A stretch of 21,061 nt of DNA from positions 1 through 21,061 of the forward strand of contig NZ_JAHAHT010000025.1 of the NCBI RefSeq assembly GCF_018373095.1, given 5' to 3'. Made by a program: the position numbers and the translations under genes. The DNA comes from Haemophilus parahaemolyticus (GTDB lineage Bacteria; Pseudomonadota; Gammaproteobacteria; Enterobacterales; Pasteurellaceae). Of the stretch, positions 7,714 through 14,298 are shown piece by piece; positions within the stretch are counted from its first letter, which is position 1; each line of letters begins with the position of its first letter. Below the pieces are notes generated by a model. It searched no databases, was not told the origin of the DNA, and saw only the letters and a program-made list of their open reading frames with translations.

Positions 7714-8430
7714 TTATTTTGCAACAAAACGGTTAAAACGGGTTTCTAATTTTGCTTGAATGAGAAACAGCACCCAACAGAAGCACCAATAAATCACACC
7801 CGCTTCAATATAAACGGGCAAGAAATCATACGACATATTTGCCATTTGTTGAGCCACGCGGAACATCTCCGTTACGGTTACTACCGAAGCCAGCGAAGTA
7901 TCTTTAAATAAGCCGATGAAAGTATTACTCAACGGCGGAACTGCCACGCGAATTGCTTGCGGAGTAATTATACGGCGGAAGGTTTGCATATAAGTCATCC
8001 CGATCGTATATCCTGCTTCCCACTGCCCTTTCGGCACAGAAGAAATCGCTGCACGCACCGTTTCCGACGCATACGCCCCTATATTGAGTGAGAAGCCGAT
8101 AATCGCCGCGGGAATTGGGTCAATAAATACCCCAATCGCCGGCAAGCCATAGAACACTACCGAAATTTGCACCAACATTGGCGTACCACGAATAATCGAG
8201 ATGTACACCTTCACAATCGCCAACGCAATTCGATGCAACACGCCATTTACAGGCGTTACACGAATTAACGCCACACCCACTGCTAAAATCATCCCGATAA
8301 TAAAAGAAGCAATCGCCAACGGAATAGAGACCAACACCGCCGCTTCCACCATCGGCCAAAAAGCATCAATAACCAGCTTTACACGACCTTCATCCATAAA
8401 CGGAATTTGAAGTAATAAAGTTTCTAACAC
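7714..8430 (-). CDS. Polar amino acid (probably cystine) ABC transporter permease
   Basis: Inner-membrane channel of the importer, 238 residues with about five membrane helices. It has the family motif IIRGTPMLVQ (79-88) and the EAA loop EAGYTIGMTYMQTFRRIITPQA (from 138), which docks onto the ATPase. The start is a GTG at 8430 with AAGGA upstream. It is six bases ahead of the ATPase gene, so the two form an operon. The matching binding protein is not adjacent: it lies about 2 kb upstream (10509-11291) beyond three unrelated-looking genes. Cystine as substrate is inferred from similarity to TcyL/YecS-type permeases. Confidence 0.9.
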   Translation of the reverse strand: MLETLLLQIPFMDEGRVKLVIDAFWPMVEAAVLVSIPLAIASFIIGMILAVGVALIRVTPVNGVLHRIALAIVKVYISIIRGTPMLVQISVVFYGLPAIGVFIDPIPAAIIGFSLNIGAYASETVRAAISSVPKGQWEAGYTIGMTYMQTFRRIITPQAIRVAVPPLSNTFIGLFKDTSLASVVTVTEMFRVAQQMANMSYDFLPVYIEAGVIYWCFCWVLFLIQAKLETRFNRFVAK

Positions 8431-8521
8431 GGAAAATCCTTAAAAAAATTATTTTTCCCGATTGTAAGGAAAATTGGCGGGGTTGCAAGGGGAGATTAAC
8501 GAATTGTTACGATATAGAAAA

Positions 8522-8567
8522 ACAAGCGGTCGGATTTGCGTTTGATTTTGCGAATTCGACCGCTTGC
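8522..8567 (-). terminator. Paired uptake signals forming a terminator after the MerP-like gene
   Basis: A plus-strand uptake signal ACAAGCGGTC (8522-8531) faces an inverted copy GACCGCTTGC (8558-8567). CAAGCGGTCG and CGACCGCTTG pair over ten bases. On the minus strand the stem is followed by TTTTTC. It lies 10 bases after the MerP-like stop (8578) and separates that operon from the permease/ATPase genes. Confidence 0.75.
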
Positions 8568-8577
8568 CTTTTCCATA

Positions 8578-8877
8578 TCACATCACTTTAGCAGTGTAAT
8601 GCAACTTTTCAATCGCTTGAATAAGTTGTTCATTGCTCACTTCAGGTTTTGCAACCACTTTTACGTTGCGTTCTTTCATATTGGCTTTGGTTGAAATCAC
8701 TCCATCAATGGAGCGTAATTCACGATTTACCAAATAAATACAAAGTTGGCAGTTCATTTCAGGCACACTTAACATCACCTCGCGTTGCGATTGGGTTTGC
8801 GTGGTTTCAGTCGCCATTGATTGGTTTGCAGAAATAGTCGCGAATGCAAGGCTTACAGCCAAAAGTAGAGATTTCAT
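8578..8877 (-). CDS. MerP-like periplasmic heavy-metal-binding protein
   Basis: A 99-residue protein with a signal peptide (about 1-22, MKSLLLAVSLAFATISANQS then MA) and one heavy-metal-associated domain. The metal loop is MNCQLC, with Cys43 and Cys46, in place of the classical MTCAAC. The rest (LRSIDGV, IQAIEKLHYTAKV) follows the MerP/HMA fold pattern. It starts immediately after the stop of the MerT-like gene (TAA then ATG, no gap), so the two are translationally coupled. No merR or merA is nearby, so this is not a standard mercury-resistance operon. The bound metal is unknown. Confidence 0.85.
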   Translation of the reverse strand: MKSLLLAVSLAFATISANQSMATETTQTQSQREVMLSVPEMNCQLCIYLVNRELRSIDGVISTKANMKERNVKVVAKPEVSNEQLIQAIEKLHYTAKVM

Positions 8878-9240
8878 TTATTCCACCTGTTCCAAAATCC
8901 AAGGTAAAAATGTTGGATAAAATAAAAAGAAAAGGATAACGGCAAACACCAGCCAATAAAGCACTATTAAGGTACGGCGTGATAAATATCGGGTGCAGAT
9001 GATTTTTTTCGAGAAAACCAAGAGCCAGAAGCCGTAACTAAATGCCGCAAGCGAAAGCACCAACATTGGGATGCGTAAAAAATCAAATTGATTTAATTCG
9101 ATAAGCCACGTGGAGGAAACGCCAAACAGCAGATAAATCAGCGGTGCAATGCAGCAAAGGCTTGAAGTCACCGCAGCGACGACTGCAGTGACACAAGTTG
9201 CAATAAAACGATTATTTGATTTCTTTAGAGATAAATTCAT
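8878..9240 (-). CDS. MerT-like membrane metal transport protein
   Basis: A 120-residue protein with three hydrophobic segments (about 13-43, 55-77 and 90-112). The first contains the vicinal cysteine pair Cys29-Cys30 in SSLCCIAPL, which corresponds to the metal-accepting CC of MerT. The second, cytoplasmic cysteine pair of classical MerT seems reduced to a single Cys82 (KKIICTRYL). I start it at the ATG at 9240 because AAAGAG lies upstream; the upstream ATG at 9258 has no ribosome site. Its first 29 bases overlap the end of the transglutaminase-like gene, and its stop abuts the MerP-like start. It probably moves a metal ion handed over by the MerP-like protein. Confidence 0.8.
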   Translation of the reverse strand: MNLSLKKSNNRFIATCVTAVVAAVTSSLCCIAPLIYLLFGVSSTWLIELNQFDFLRIPMLVLSLAAFSYGFWLLVFSKKIICTRYLSRRTLIVLYWLVFAVILFFLFYPTFLPWILEQVE

Positions 9241-10321
9241 AACCAAACTCTTTGGCATCGAATGAATTTAACGGCTCACCGCCCACTTCTGCATACGGAT
9301 AGCCAAAGTTGTTAAGCGGAGTAAGTTCTGGCGTTGGGTAAAGGGCAAAATCACGTGCATGATTAAATCCAACCCAGTTTGCTTCCCAGTTGCCAAATAG
9401 ATAATTAGCAACCGCTTGTGTCTCTTTATCTTCCACCGATTTTTTCTCTGCTAGACGCATTTTTGCCACATCCGCTGAATCGACAGGCACCCAGCCAAAA
9501 CCTGCAAGATAAAATTCTGCTCTGCAATGTTGTCCACCATTTACGTTCGCTACGCCATCTTTAGCACTTCCGAATGCGGTTGCGGAATAAGCAGACATTT
9601 TCGGCGCAGCACCTAAGCGAATTCCGAAAATTTCACGTGCAGGAATGTTTACCGCTCGAGCCAATGCTACAAAGACAGAATTAATGTCGGTGCATTTGCC
9701 TTTTAACACACCTGTGGTCAGAATTTTTTCCACATCGCCATCACCACAGCCTAGCACACTATTATCGCGTTCCATATTTTTGACGATCCATTGATGAATA
9801 AGCTCAGCTTTTTTGAGTGGATTAGTCTCGTTCCCAACGATTTTATCCGCTGTTTCTTTCACAATGCCGTCAATTTTAATATGATCGGTCGCTTTTAAAT
9901 ATGGCTGAACATCGATACTATATTCAATTTTTTCAGGCATTTGATACTGGCTTAACGCCCCTGTTTTACCATATTCACGATCTTGGGTTTGCACCACCAT
10001 TTTCACTTTTAACAAGCGTTTTTCAGCTTTGTCATTCCAGTTTGCATAAAGTGTTTTCGCACCGTATTGGTTATTTTCAGTAATAAATGCTTTGTCGTAA
10101 TTCCCTTCAAACTCTATTGATTTTACGGTTTGATAATCGCTGTCAAACGGCAATGGCACCCATAAATTAGTTTGTCCAGACGCCCCTTTCGGCACAACAA
10201 GATCGTAAGTGTTGGTGAATTCGTAAGTATGAAGTGTAGTGTTTGGATTAGTAAACGTTTGAGGTTGGTTTGCGTAGGCAAAACCTGTTGCCACTAGAGA
10301 GGCAAGAAGCATTTTCTTCAT
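9212..10321 (-). CDS. Periplasmic transglutaminase-like (cysteine protease fold) protein
   Basis: A 369-residue protein with a signal peptide (about 1-17, cleavage after AYA). After a beta-rich N-terminal region of about 140 residues comes a transglutaminase-core domain. The probable catalytic triad is Cys210 (VLKGKCTDINSVFVALARAV), His265 (GGQHCRAEFYL) and Asp281 (WVPVDSADV). Two further cysteines, Cys192 (LGCGDGD) and Cys266 next to the catalytic His, could form a disulfide. Proteins of this fold may cross-link, hydrolyse peptides or amides, or act as thiol enzymes; the substrate is unknown. It is first in an operon with MerT-like and MerP-like genes, overlapping the former. Ribosome site AAGGG precedes the ATG. 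Confidence 0.85.
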   Translation of the reverse strand: MKKMLLASLVATGFAYANQPQTFTNPNTTLHTYEFTNTYDLVVPKGASGQTNLWVPLPFDSDYQTVKSIEFEGNYDKAFITENNQYGAKTLYANWNDKAEKRLLKVKMVVQTQDREYGKTGALSQYQMPEKIEYSIDVQPYLKATDHIKIDGIVKETADKIVGNETNPLKKAELIHQWIVKNMERDNSVLGCGDGDVEKILTTGVLKGKCTDINSVFVALARAVNIPAREIFGIRLGAAPKMSAYSATAFGSAKDGVANVNGGQHCRAEFYLAGFGWVPVDSADVAKMRLAEKKSVEDKETQAVANYLFGNWEANWVGFNHARDFALYPTPELTPLNNFGYPYAEVGGEPLNSFDAKEFGYEFISKEIK

Positions 10322-10366
10322 TGTAAGACCCTTAAAATAAACATAACTTGCTATATTTTAGCGTGA

Positions 10367-10406
10367 GGTTCGCTGCAAAGAGCGAGCTATTAGCATAGCG
10401 AGAACC
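10367..10406 (-). promoter_or_regulatory. Structured inverted repeat upstream of the transglutaminase-MerT-MerP operon
   Basis: GGTTCGCT (10367-10374) and AGCGAGAACC (10397-10406) are complementary apart from a two-base bulge. A second perfect stem, GCTAT-TAGC-ATAGC, lies inside (10386-10399). It stands 46 bases before the start codon. It could be a leader-RNA structure or an operator, depending on where transcription starts; I could not place a convincing promoter. Confidence 0.35.
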
Positions 10407-10442
10407 GCAGAAGAAAGAAAGGGGTTTGATAAAAAATAAATA

Positions 10443-10489
10443 ACAAGCGGTCTGATTTTGCAAAAGTTTTGCTGATTCAGACCGCTTGT
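10443..10489 (-). terminator. Paired uptake signals forming a terminator after the binding-protein gene
   Basis: Two perfect uptake signals in opposite orientation form a 13-base-pair stem: ACAAGCGGTCTGA (10443-10455) with TCAGACCGCTTGT (10477-10489). It lies 19 bases after the stop of the solute-binding protein gene. On the minus strand it is followed by TATTTATTTTTTATC; the plus strand also has TTTTTC after it. Confidence 0.8.
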
Positions 10490-10508
10490 TTTTCTATGCT
10501 AAGTACAA

Positions 10509-11291
10509 TTATTTCACGCTCACATCACGCCCAAAGAATTGTTCACCTAACGCTTTTAATTTACCTTCGTTACGAAGTTCAACAATCGCTTTGCTAATTT
10601 TGCTTAACGCCTCGTCATTTCCTTTATCAACTACTAAACCTGCCCCGACTTTATCATCTGATTCCCAGAAGATTTTTAAATCTGATTTTGGGTTTTTCTT
10701 GATGTAATCTAAGATAGCCAATGAATCGTTAAAAGTGAAATCTGCACGTTTGGTTTCAATCACTTTAATACTTTGTGCTAAGCCATCTACTGGAACAAGT
10801 ACTGCTTCATATTTACGTGCTAATTCGCCATAATTTGAAGTAAGGGATTGTGCTGCACGTAAACCTTTTACATCTTCAATTTTTTGAATACGTGTTTCTG
10901 TTTTCGGCGCAACTAAAACAGCACCAGACCAGTTATAAGCCTCAGATTTATCAAAAATTGCTTGGCGTTCAGGGGTTGTCAATGCCACTTGGTTTGCCAC
11001 TAAATCAAAACGACCTGCTTTTAAGCCTGCCAACATAGAATCCCAATTGGTCTCTTTAAATTCAACTTTTATACCTAATTTTTCCGCGACCGCACGGGTT
11101 ACTTCCACATCGTAGCCTGTTAATTTGCCACTTTCATCATGATAGGTAAAAGGAGCATAAGTCCCTTCTGTACCCACAGTAATCGTACCTTTTTGGTTAA
11201 TACGATCTAATAAGCTATCTTTTGCAGATGCGACAGTCGAAGTGGCTAATGCTAAGGTGGTTAATGCGATAACAGATAATTTTTTTAACAT
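10509..11291 (-). CDS. Polar amino acid (probably cystine) ABC transporter substrate-binding protein
   Basis: Periplasmic binding protein of family 3. From the ATG at 11291 it has 260 residues. A signal peptide ends near residue 23 (VASA then KDSLL). Typical features follow: KGTITVGTEGTYAPFTY (34-50), the family signature GYDVEVTRAVAEKLG (59-73) and NWDSMLAGLKAGRFDLV. It resembles FliY/TcyJ cystine-binding proteins. The start at 11291 is supported by AAGGA; an ATG at 11315 would add eight residues before the signal peptide. It probably serves the permease/ATPase pair at 8430-6955, although three genes and two terminators lie between. Substrate assignment is by family resemblance only. Confidence 0.88.
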   Translation of the reverse strand: MLKKLSVIALTTLALATSTVASAKDSLLDRINQKGTITVGTEGTYAPFTYHDESGKLTGYDVEVTRAVAEKLGIKVEFKETNWDSMLAGLKAGRFDLVANQVALTTPERQAIFDKSEAYNWSGAVLVAPKTETRIQKIEDVKGLRAAQSLTSNYGELARKYEAVLVPVDGLAQSIKVIETKRADFTFNDSLAILDYIKKNPKSDLKIFWESDDKVGAGLVVDKGNDEALSKISKAIVELRNEGKLKALGEQFFGRDVSVK

Positions 11292-11347
11292 AATAAAATC
11301 CTTAGTTTTAAACAAAATAACTTTTGTGCGAATGTACGGGCAAATTA

Positions 11348-11357
11348 GACCGCTTGC
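11348..11357 (-). repeat. DNA uptake signal sequence (single)
   Basis: Minus-strand GCAAGCGGTC, a one-base variant of the ACAAGCGGTC uptake signal, in the 86-base gap between ychJ and the binding-protein gene. It has no inverted partner, so it is not a terminator. Confidence 0.7.
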
Positions 11358-11377
11358 AAATAACTAAAAGGAATAAG

Positions 11378-11851
11378 TTATAGCCAAGCCCCACAACAAT
11401 GCTTAAATTTCTTATCCGAACCGCATACGCACGGCTGCTTTTGGCTAGGCAAAGGCACTGTTGGATCAACAAAATACCAACGCCCTTCAATCAACACAAA
11501 AAGCGAATGTTCATAGTGAGTATCCACGCCTGATTCTGTATTAAAAGAGGCTTTAAATTCCACCAAGCTATGCATTTTCGATACAAATGGTTGATGTGTA
11601 ATAATTTCCAAGCCCTCCCAATCTGTTTCCTCGCCCCATAGTTGCATTGATGTCTGATCTAACAATGCCTGTTGAGCAGGTACGGTAGTTTCCACAATAT
11701 AAGGAATATTGACCTGCGTATAAGCCGTATAACGGGAACGCATCAGTTTTTCCGCTGTATCAGGAACAGTTTGATTTAAATGGAAAGGCTGGCAGCAATC
11801 AAAATAAGGTTTGCCTGATTGGCAAGGGCAAAGAGAAGTTCGATTTATCAT
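11378..11851 (-). CDS. ychJ: YchJ-family SEC-C motif protein (UPF0225)
   Basis: A 157-residue cytoplasmic protein with two cysteine clusters: CPCQSGKPYFDCC at residues 8-20, and a SEC-C zinc-binding motif CVCGSDKKFKHCC at 141-153 near the C-terminus. Between them is an NTF2-like region (KLMRSRYTAY, LVEFKASF, HEHS-like YEHSLFV). This layout is that of E. coli YchJ (UPF0225), whose function is not known. The C-terminal motif, like that of SecA, probably binds zinc. It is the first gene left of the origin and runs away from it. The ribosome site is weak (GGGTTAATTT before the ATG). Confidence 0.88.
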   Translation of the reverse strand: MINRTSLCPCQSGKPYFDCCQPFHLNQTVPDTAEKLMRSRYTAYTQVNIPYIVETTVPAQQALLDQTSMQLWGEETDWEGLEIITHQPFVSKMHSLVEFKASFNTESGVDTHYEHSLFVLIEGRWYFVDPTVPLPSQKQPCVCGSDKKFKHCCGAWL

Positions 11852-11933
11852 AAATTAACCCGTTATCTAAATATGATGATGCGTAATAAGATAAAAAATC
11901 AGCAAATAAACATTAAAAGCGTGACAACCCTAT

Positions 11934-11942
11934 TGTGGATAA
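11934..11942 (-). promoter_or_regulatory. DnaA box (R4-like, distal)
   Basis: Minus-strand TTATCCACA, a perfect DnaA box, at the ychJ end of the origin. Seen from mnmG it has the orientation and approximate distance of E. coli R4. Confidence 0.85.
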
Positions 11943-12006
11943 CTTTGTGATTAAATCCGGAATAAGGTGAGATCTTTATTTAAGTAACTTTTAATAAAAT
12001 TTTCCT

Positions 12007-12015
12007 TGTGGATAA
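12007..12015 (-). promoter_or_regulatory. DnaA box
   Basis: Minus-strand TTATCCACA, perfect. With the box at 12025-12033 it forms a divergent pair separated by nine bases. Confidence 0.85.
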
Positions 12016-12024
12016 CCACTATAA

Positions 12025-12033
12025 TTATCCACA
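12025..12033 (+). promoter_or_regulatory. DnaA box
   Basis: Plus-strand TTATCCACA, perfect. It is opposite in orientation to its neighbour at 12007-12015. Confidence 0.85.
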
Positions 12034-12050
12034 ACATATTCTTTCTTTAA

Positions 12051-12082
12051 AAAGACGATCTTAAAAGGTTTTGATCGTCTTT
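12051..12082. repeat. Ten-base inverted repeat with GATC in both arms, inside oriC
   Basis: AAAGACGATC (12051-12060) and GATCGTCTTT (12073-12082) are perfect inverted copies around a 12-base AT-rich spacer. Each arm ends in a GATC site. The element resembles a bidirectional terminator, with a TTTTTAAAG tail on the minus strand. It could instead be a protein-binding or SeqA-pairing element. Confidence 0.7.
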
Positions 12083-12094
12083 AACTTATTGATC
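12082..12094 (-). promoter_or_regulatory. Possible IHF site in oriC
   Basis: Minus-strand GATCAATAAGTTA matches the IHF consensus WATCAANNNNTTR except at the first base. It sits next to the first DnaA box, where E. coli oriC also has its IHF site. This is weak evidence on its own. Confidence 0.35.
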
Positions 12095-12112
12095 TAACGT
12101 GAAAAAATAGGT

Positions 12113-12121
12113 TTATCCGCA
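12113..12121 (+). promoter_or_regulatory. DnaA box (R1-like, next to the unwinding element)
   Basis: Plus-strand TTATCCGCA, one mismatch from TTATCCACA. It is the box closest to the AT-rich segment and has the orientation of E. coli R1 when read from the mnmG side. Confidence 0.65.
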
Positions 12122-12204
12122 AAAATGAGTTCTGCTAATAATTATAATAGTAAAGATCTCTTTATATAAAGATCTTTTATAGTATTAGCGTTTACAAGAT
12201 CTCA
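12122..12204. other. Probable DNA unwinding element of oriC
   Basis: Bases 12121-12180 contain only 11 G or C in 60. The stretch holds three spaced AGATCT-type units (12154, 12170 and 12197), recalling the GATCTNTTNTTTT 13-mers of E. coli. Two of them face each other as AAAGATC and GATCTTT around CTTTATATAAA. It lies between the R1-like box and mnmG, as expected. Confidence 0.7.
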
Positions 12205-12314
12205 GTCGTGATCGTTCTCTGGTCCATGTTGTGATCAAAAATGCTTTTCCTGATCATTTGATTTTAAGGTAAAATGATCATCCTTAATACAGATAAAATA
12301 AAAATAGGTTAGAT

Positions 12315-14207
12315 ATGATTTACAATGAAATTTATGATGTGATCGTTGTTGGTGGCGGTCATGCGGGTACCGAAGCTGCCCTTGCACCCGCTCGGATGGG
12401 ACTAAAAACCTTACTTTTAACGCATAATGTAGATACCTTAGGGCAGATGTCGTGTAACCCTGCGATTGGTGGGATTGGTAAAGGACATTTGGTTAAGGAG
12501 ATCGATGCCATGGGCGGGATTATGGCATTGGCAACCGATAAAGCCGGGATCCAATTTCGTACCTTAAATAGTTCAAAAGGTCCAGCGGTGCGTGCAACCC
12601 GAGCACAAGCAGACCGTGTGCTTTACCGCCAAGCCATCCGAACCACACTTGAAAATCAGCCAAATTTAGATATTTTCCAACAAGAAGTTGTTGATATTTT
12701 AATCGAAAATAACCGTGCTTGCGGTGCAGTAACCAAAATGGGATTAACCTTTAAAGCCCGTAGCGTCATTTTAACTGCAGGCACTTTTTTAGCGGGTAAG
12801 ATCCACATCGGTTTGGATAACTACGAAGGCGGTCGGGCAGGCGATCCTGCGGCAACTACCTTAGCACAGCGTTTACGCGATCTAAACTTACGTGTTGATC
12901 GCTTAAAAACAGGAACGCCACCGCGTTTAGATGCTCGTACCATCAATTTTGATGTCTTAGCAAAACAGCATGGTGATGCACAATTGCCCGTCATGTCGTT
13001 TATGGGAAGCGTTGATTTACACCCTCGCCAAATTCCTTGTTATATCACGCATACCAATGAACAGACGCACGATTTAATCCGAAATAGCCTGGATCGTAGT
13101 CCGATGTATACCGGCGTTATTGAAGGCGTTGGTCCTCGTTATTGTCCATCTATTGAAGATAAAGTAATGCGTTTTAGCGATCGTAATAGTCACCAAATTT
13201 ACCTTGAACCAGAAGGTCTAAGTACGATTGAAGTCTATCCAAACGGGATCTCAACCAGCTTACCATTCGACGTACAAATGGGGATCGTTCACTCAATGAA
13301 AGGCTTAGAGAATGTGCGGATCATCAAACCAGGTTATGCGATTGAATACGATTATTTTGACCCTCGCGATCTTAAACCAACGCTTGAAACTAAAGCGGTG
13401 GAAGGTTTATTCTTTGCAGGGCAAATCAACGGCACCACAGGTTACGAAGAAGCCGCCGCACAAGGTTTATTAGCTGGTATTAATGCTGCACTTCAAGTGC
13501 AAGGTAAAGAGGCTTGGTATCCAACGCGTGATTTAGCTTACACAGGCGTATTGGTGGATGATCTCTGTACGCTTGGCACCAAAGAGCCATACCGTGTGTT
13601 TACCTCTCGTGCTGAATATCGTTTATTATTGCGTGAAGATAATGCCGATATGCGTTTAACGCCAATAGCACATGATTTAGGCTTGATTGATGATGCTCGT
13701 TGGGCTCGTTTCAATGAAAAAATGGAAAACATTGAAAAAGAGCATAGTCGTTTAAAACAGACTTGGGCACATGTGCAAATGGCGAATTTAGATGAGCTAA
13801 ATGCGATGCTTAACAGCCCATTAACGCGTGAAGCAAGTGGTGAAGATTTAATTCGTCGTCCAGAAATGAGCTATGAGCGTTTGACTCAAATTGCCCCATT
13901 TGCACCTGCTATTGAAGATAAAGAGGCAGCTGAACAAGTTGAAATTTCGATCAAATATCAAGGCTACATTGAACATCAATATCAAGAGATCGAACGTCAT
14001 AAACGCCACGAAAATACCTCGATCCCAGCGGAATTTGATTACGACAAAGTGGAAAGTTTATCGAACGAAGTACGAGCAAAATTGATGCAACATCGCCCGG
14101 TGACGATTGGTCAAGCAAGTCGCATTTCAGGAATCACGCCAGCAGCAATTTCTATTCTGCTCGTGAATCTGAAAAAACAAGGTATGCTTAAACGTGGTGA
14201 ACTATAA
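12315..14207 (+). CDS. mnmG: tRNA uridine-5-carboxymethylaminomethyl(34) synthesis enzyme MnmG (GidA)
   Basis: FAD-dependent enzyme that works with MnmE to place carboxymethylaminomethyl groups on U34 of certain tRNAs. The 630-residue product is close to E. coli MnmG (629) along its whole length. It has the FAD motif VVGGGHAGTEAA (11-22), Cys47 in QMSCNPAIGGIGKG, the second conserved cysteine in RYCPSIEDK (about 277), GQINGTTGYEEAAAQGL, and the C-terminal helical domain ending in QASRISGITPAAISILL. A modest ribosome site (TAGG) precedes the ATG. It is the first gene right of oriC and runs away from it; initiation and mnmG transcription may affect each other, as in E. coli. Confidence 0.98.
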   Translation: MIYNEIYDVIVVGGGHAGTEAALAPARMGLKTLLLTHNVDTLGQMSCNPAIGGIGKGHLVKEIDAMGGIMALATDKAGIQFRTLNSSKGPAVRATRAQADRVLYRQAIRTTLENQPNLDIFQQEVVDILIENNRACGAVTKMGLTFKARSVILTAGTFLAGKIHIGLDNYEGGRAGDPAATTLAQRLRDLNLRVDRLKTGTPPRLDARTINFDVLAKQHGDAQLPVMSFMGSVDLHPRQIPCYITHTNEQTHDLIRNSLDRSPMYTGVIEGVGPRYCPSIEDKVMRFSDRNSHQIYLEPEGLSTIEVYPNGISTSLPFDVQMGIVHSMKGLENVRIIKPGYAIEYDYFDPRDLKPTLETKAVEGLFFAGQINGTTGYEEAAAQGLLAGINAALQVQGKEAWYPTRDLAYTGVLVDDLCTLGTKEPYRVFTSRAEYRLLLREDNADMRLTPIAHDLGLIDDARWARFNEKMENIEKEHSRLKQTWAHVQMANLDELNAMLNSPLTREASGEDLIRRPEMSYERLTQIAPFAPAIEDKEAAEQVEISIKYQGYIEHQYQEIERHKRHENTSIPAEFDYDKVESLSNEVRAKLMQHRPVTIGQASRISGITPAAISILLVNLKKQGMLKRGEL

Positions 14208-14250
14208 GTGAGAAGTAAAGTTTGGATAAAGTCTAAGTCTTGCAATAAAA

Positions 14251-14272
14251 AGCCCTACAAATAAGTAGGGCT
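14251..14272 (-). terminator. Rho-independent terminator of the small secreted-protein gene
   Basis: The perfect eight-base stem AGCCCTAC / GTAGGGCT with a six-base loop is followed on the minus strand by TTTTTATTG. It lies 26 bases past the stop of the gene at 14299-14700. It may also slow plus-strand transcription leaving mnmG, but that side has no U run. Confidence 0.8.
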
Positions 14273-14298
14273 AAGATGAAGACTAATCTAATCAAAAA

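Larger units (their letters stand above)
11852..12314. other. oriC: Chromosomal replication origin (oriC)
   Basis: This 463-base gene-free stretch has the parts of an enterobacterial-type oriC. It has perfect DnaA boxes at 11934-11942, 12007-12015 and 12025-12033, and a one-mismatch box at 12113-12121. Eleven GATC sites start at 11971, 12057, 12073, 12091, 12155, 12171, 12198, 12210, 12233, 12252 and 12276. An AT-rich unwinding segment lies beside mnmG. Read from mnmG, the order (AT-rich GATC repeats, then an inward first box, then a far box of opposite orientation about 188 bp away) matches the E. coli layout from the 13-mers through R1 to R4. Gene orientation switches here. mnmG is a classical origin neighbour; mioC is absent, and ychJ takes its side. 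Confidence 0.88.

Noticed and set aside
8578..9240. Mercury resistance operon
   Set aside because: MerT-like and MerP-like genes are present, but there is no merR, merA or mer operator, and MerT lacks part of the usual cysteine set. I therefore call only family resemblance.
14208..14298. Terminator for mnmG on the plus strand
   Set aside because: The hairpin at 14251-14272 has its U tract only on the minus strand, so I assign it to the reversed gene.
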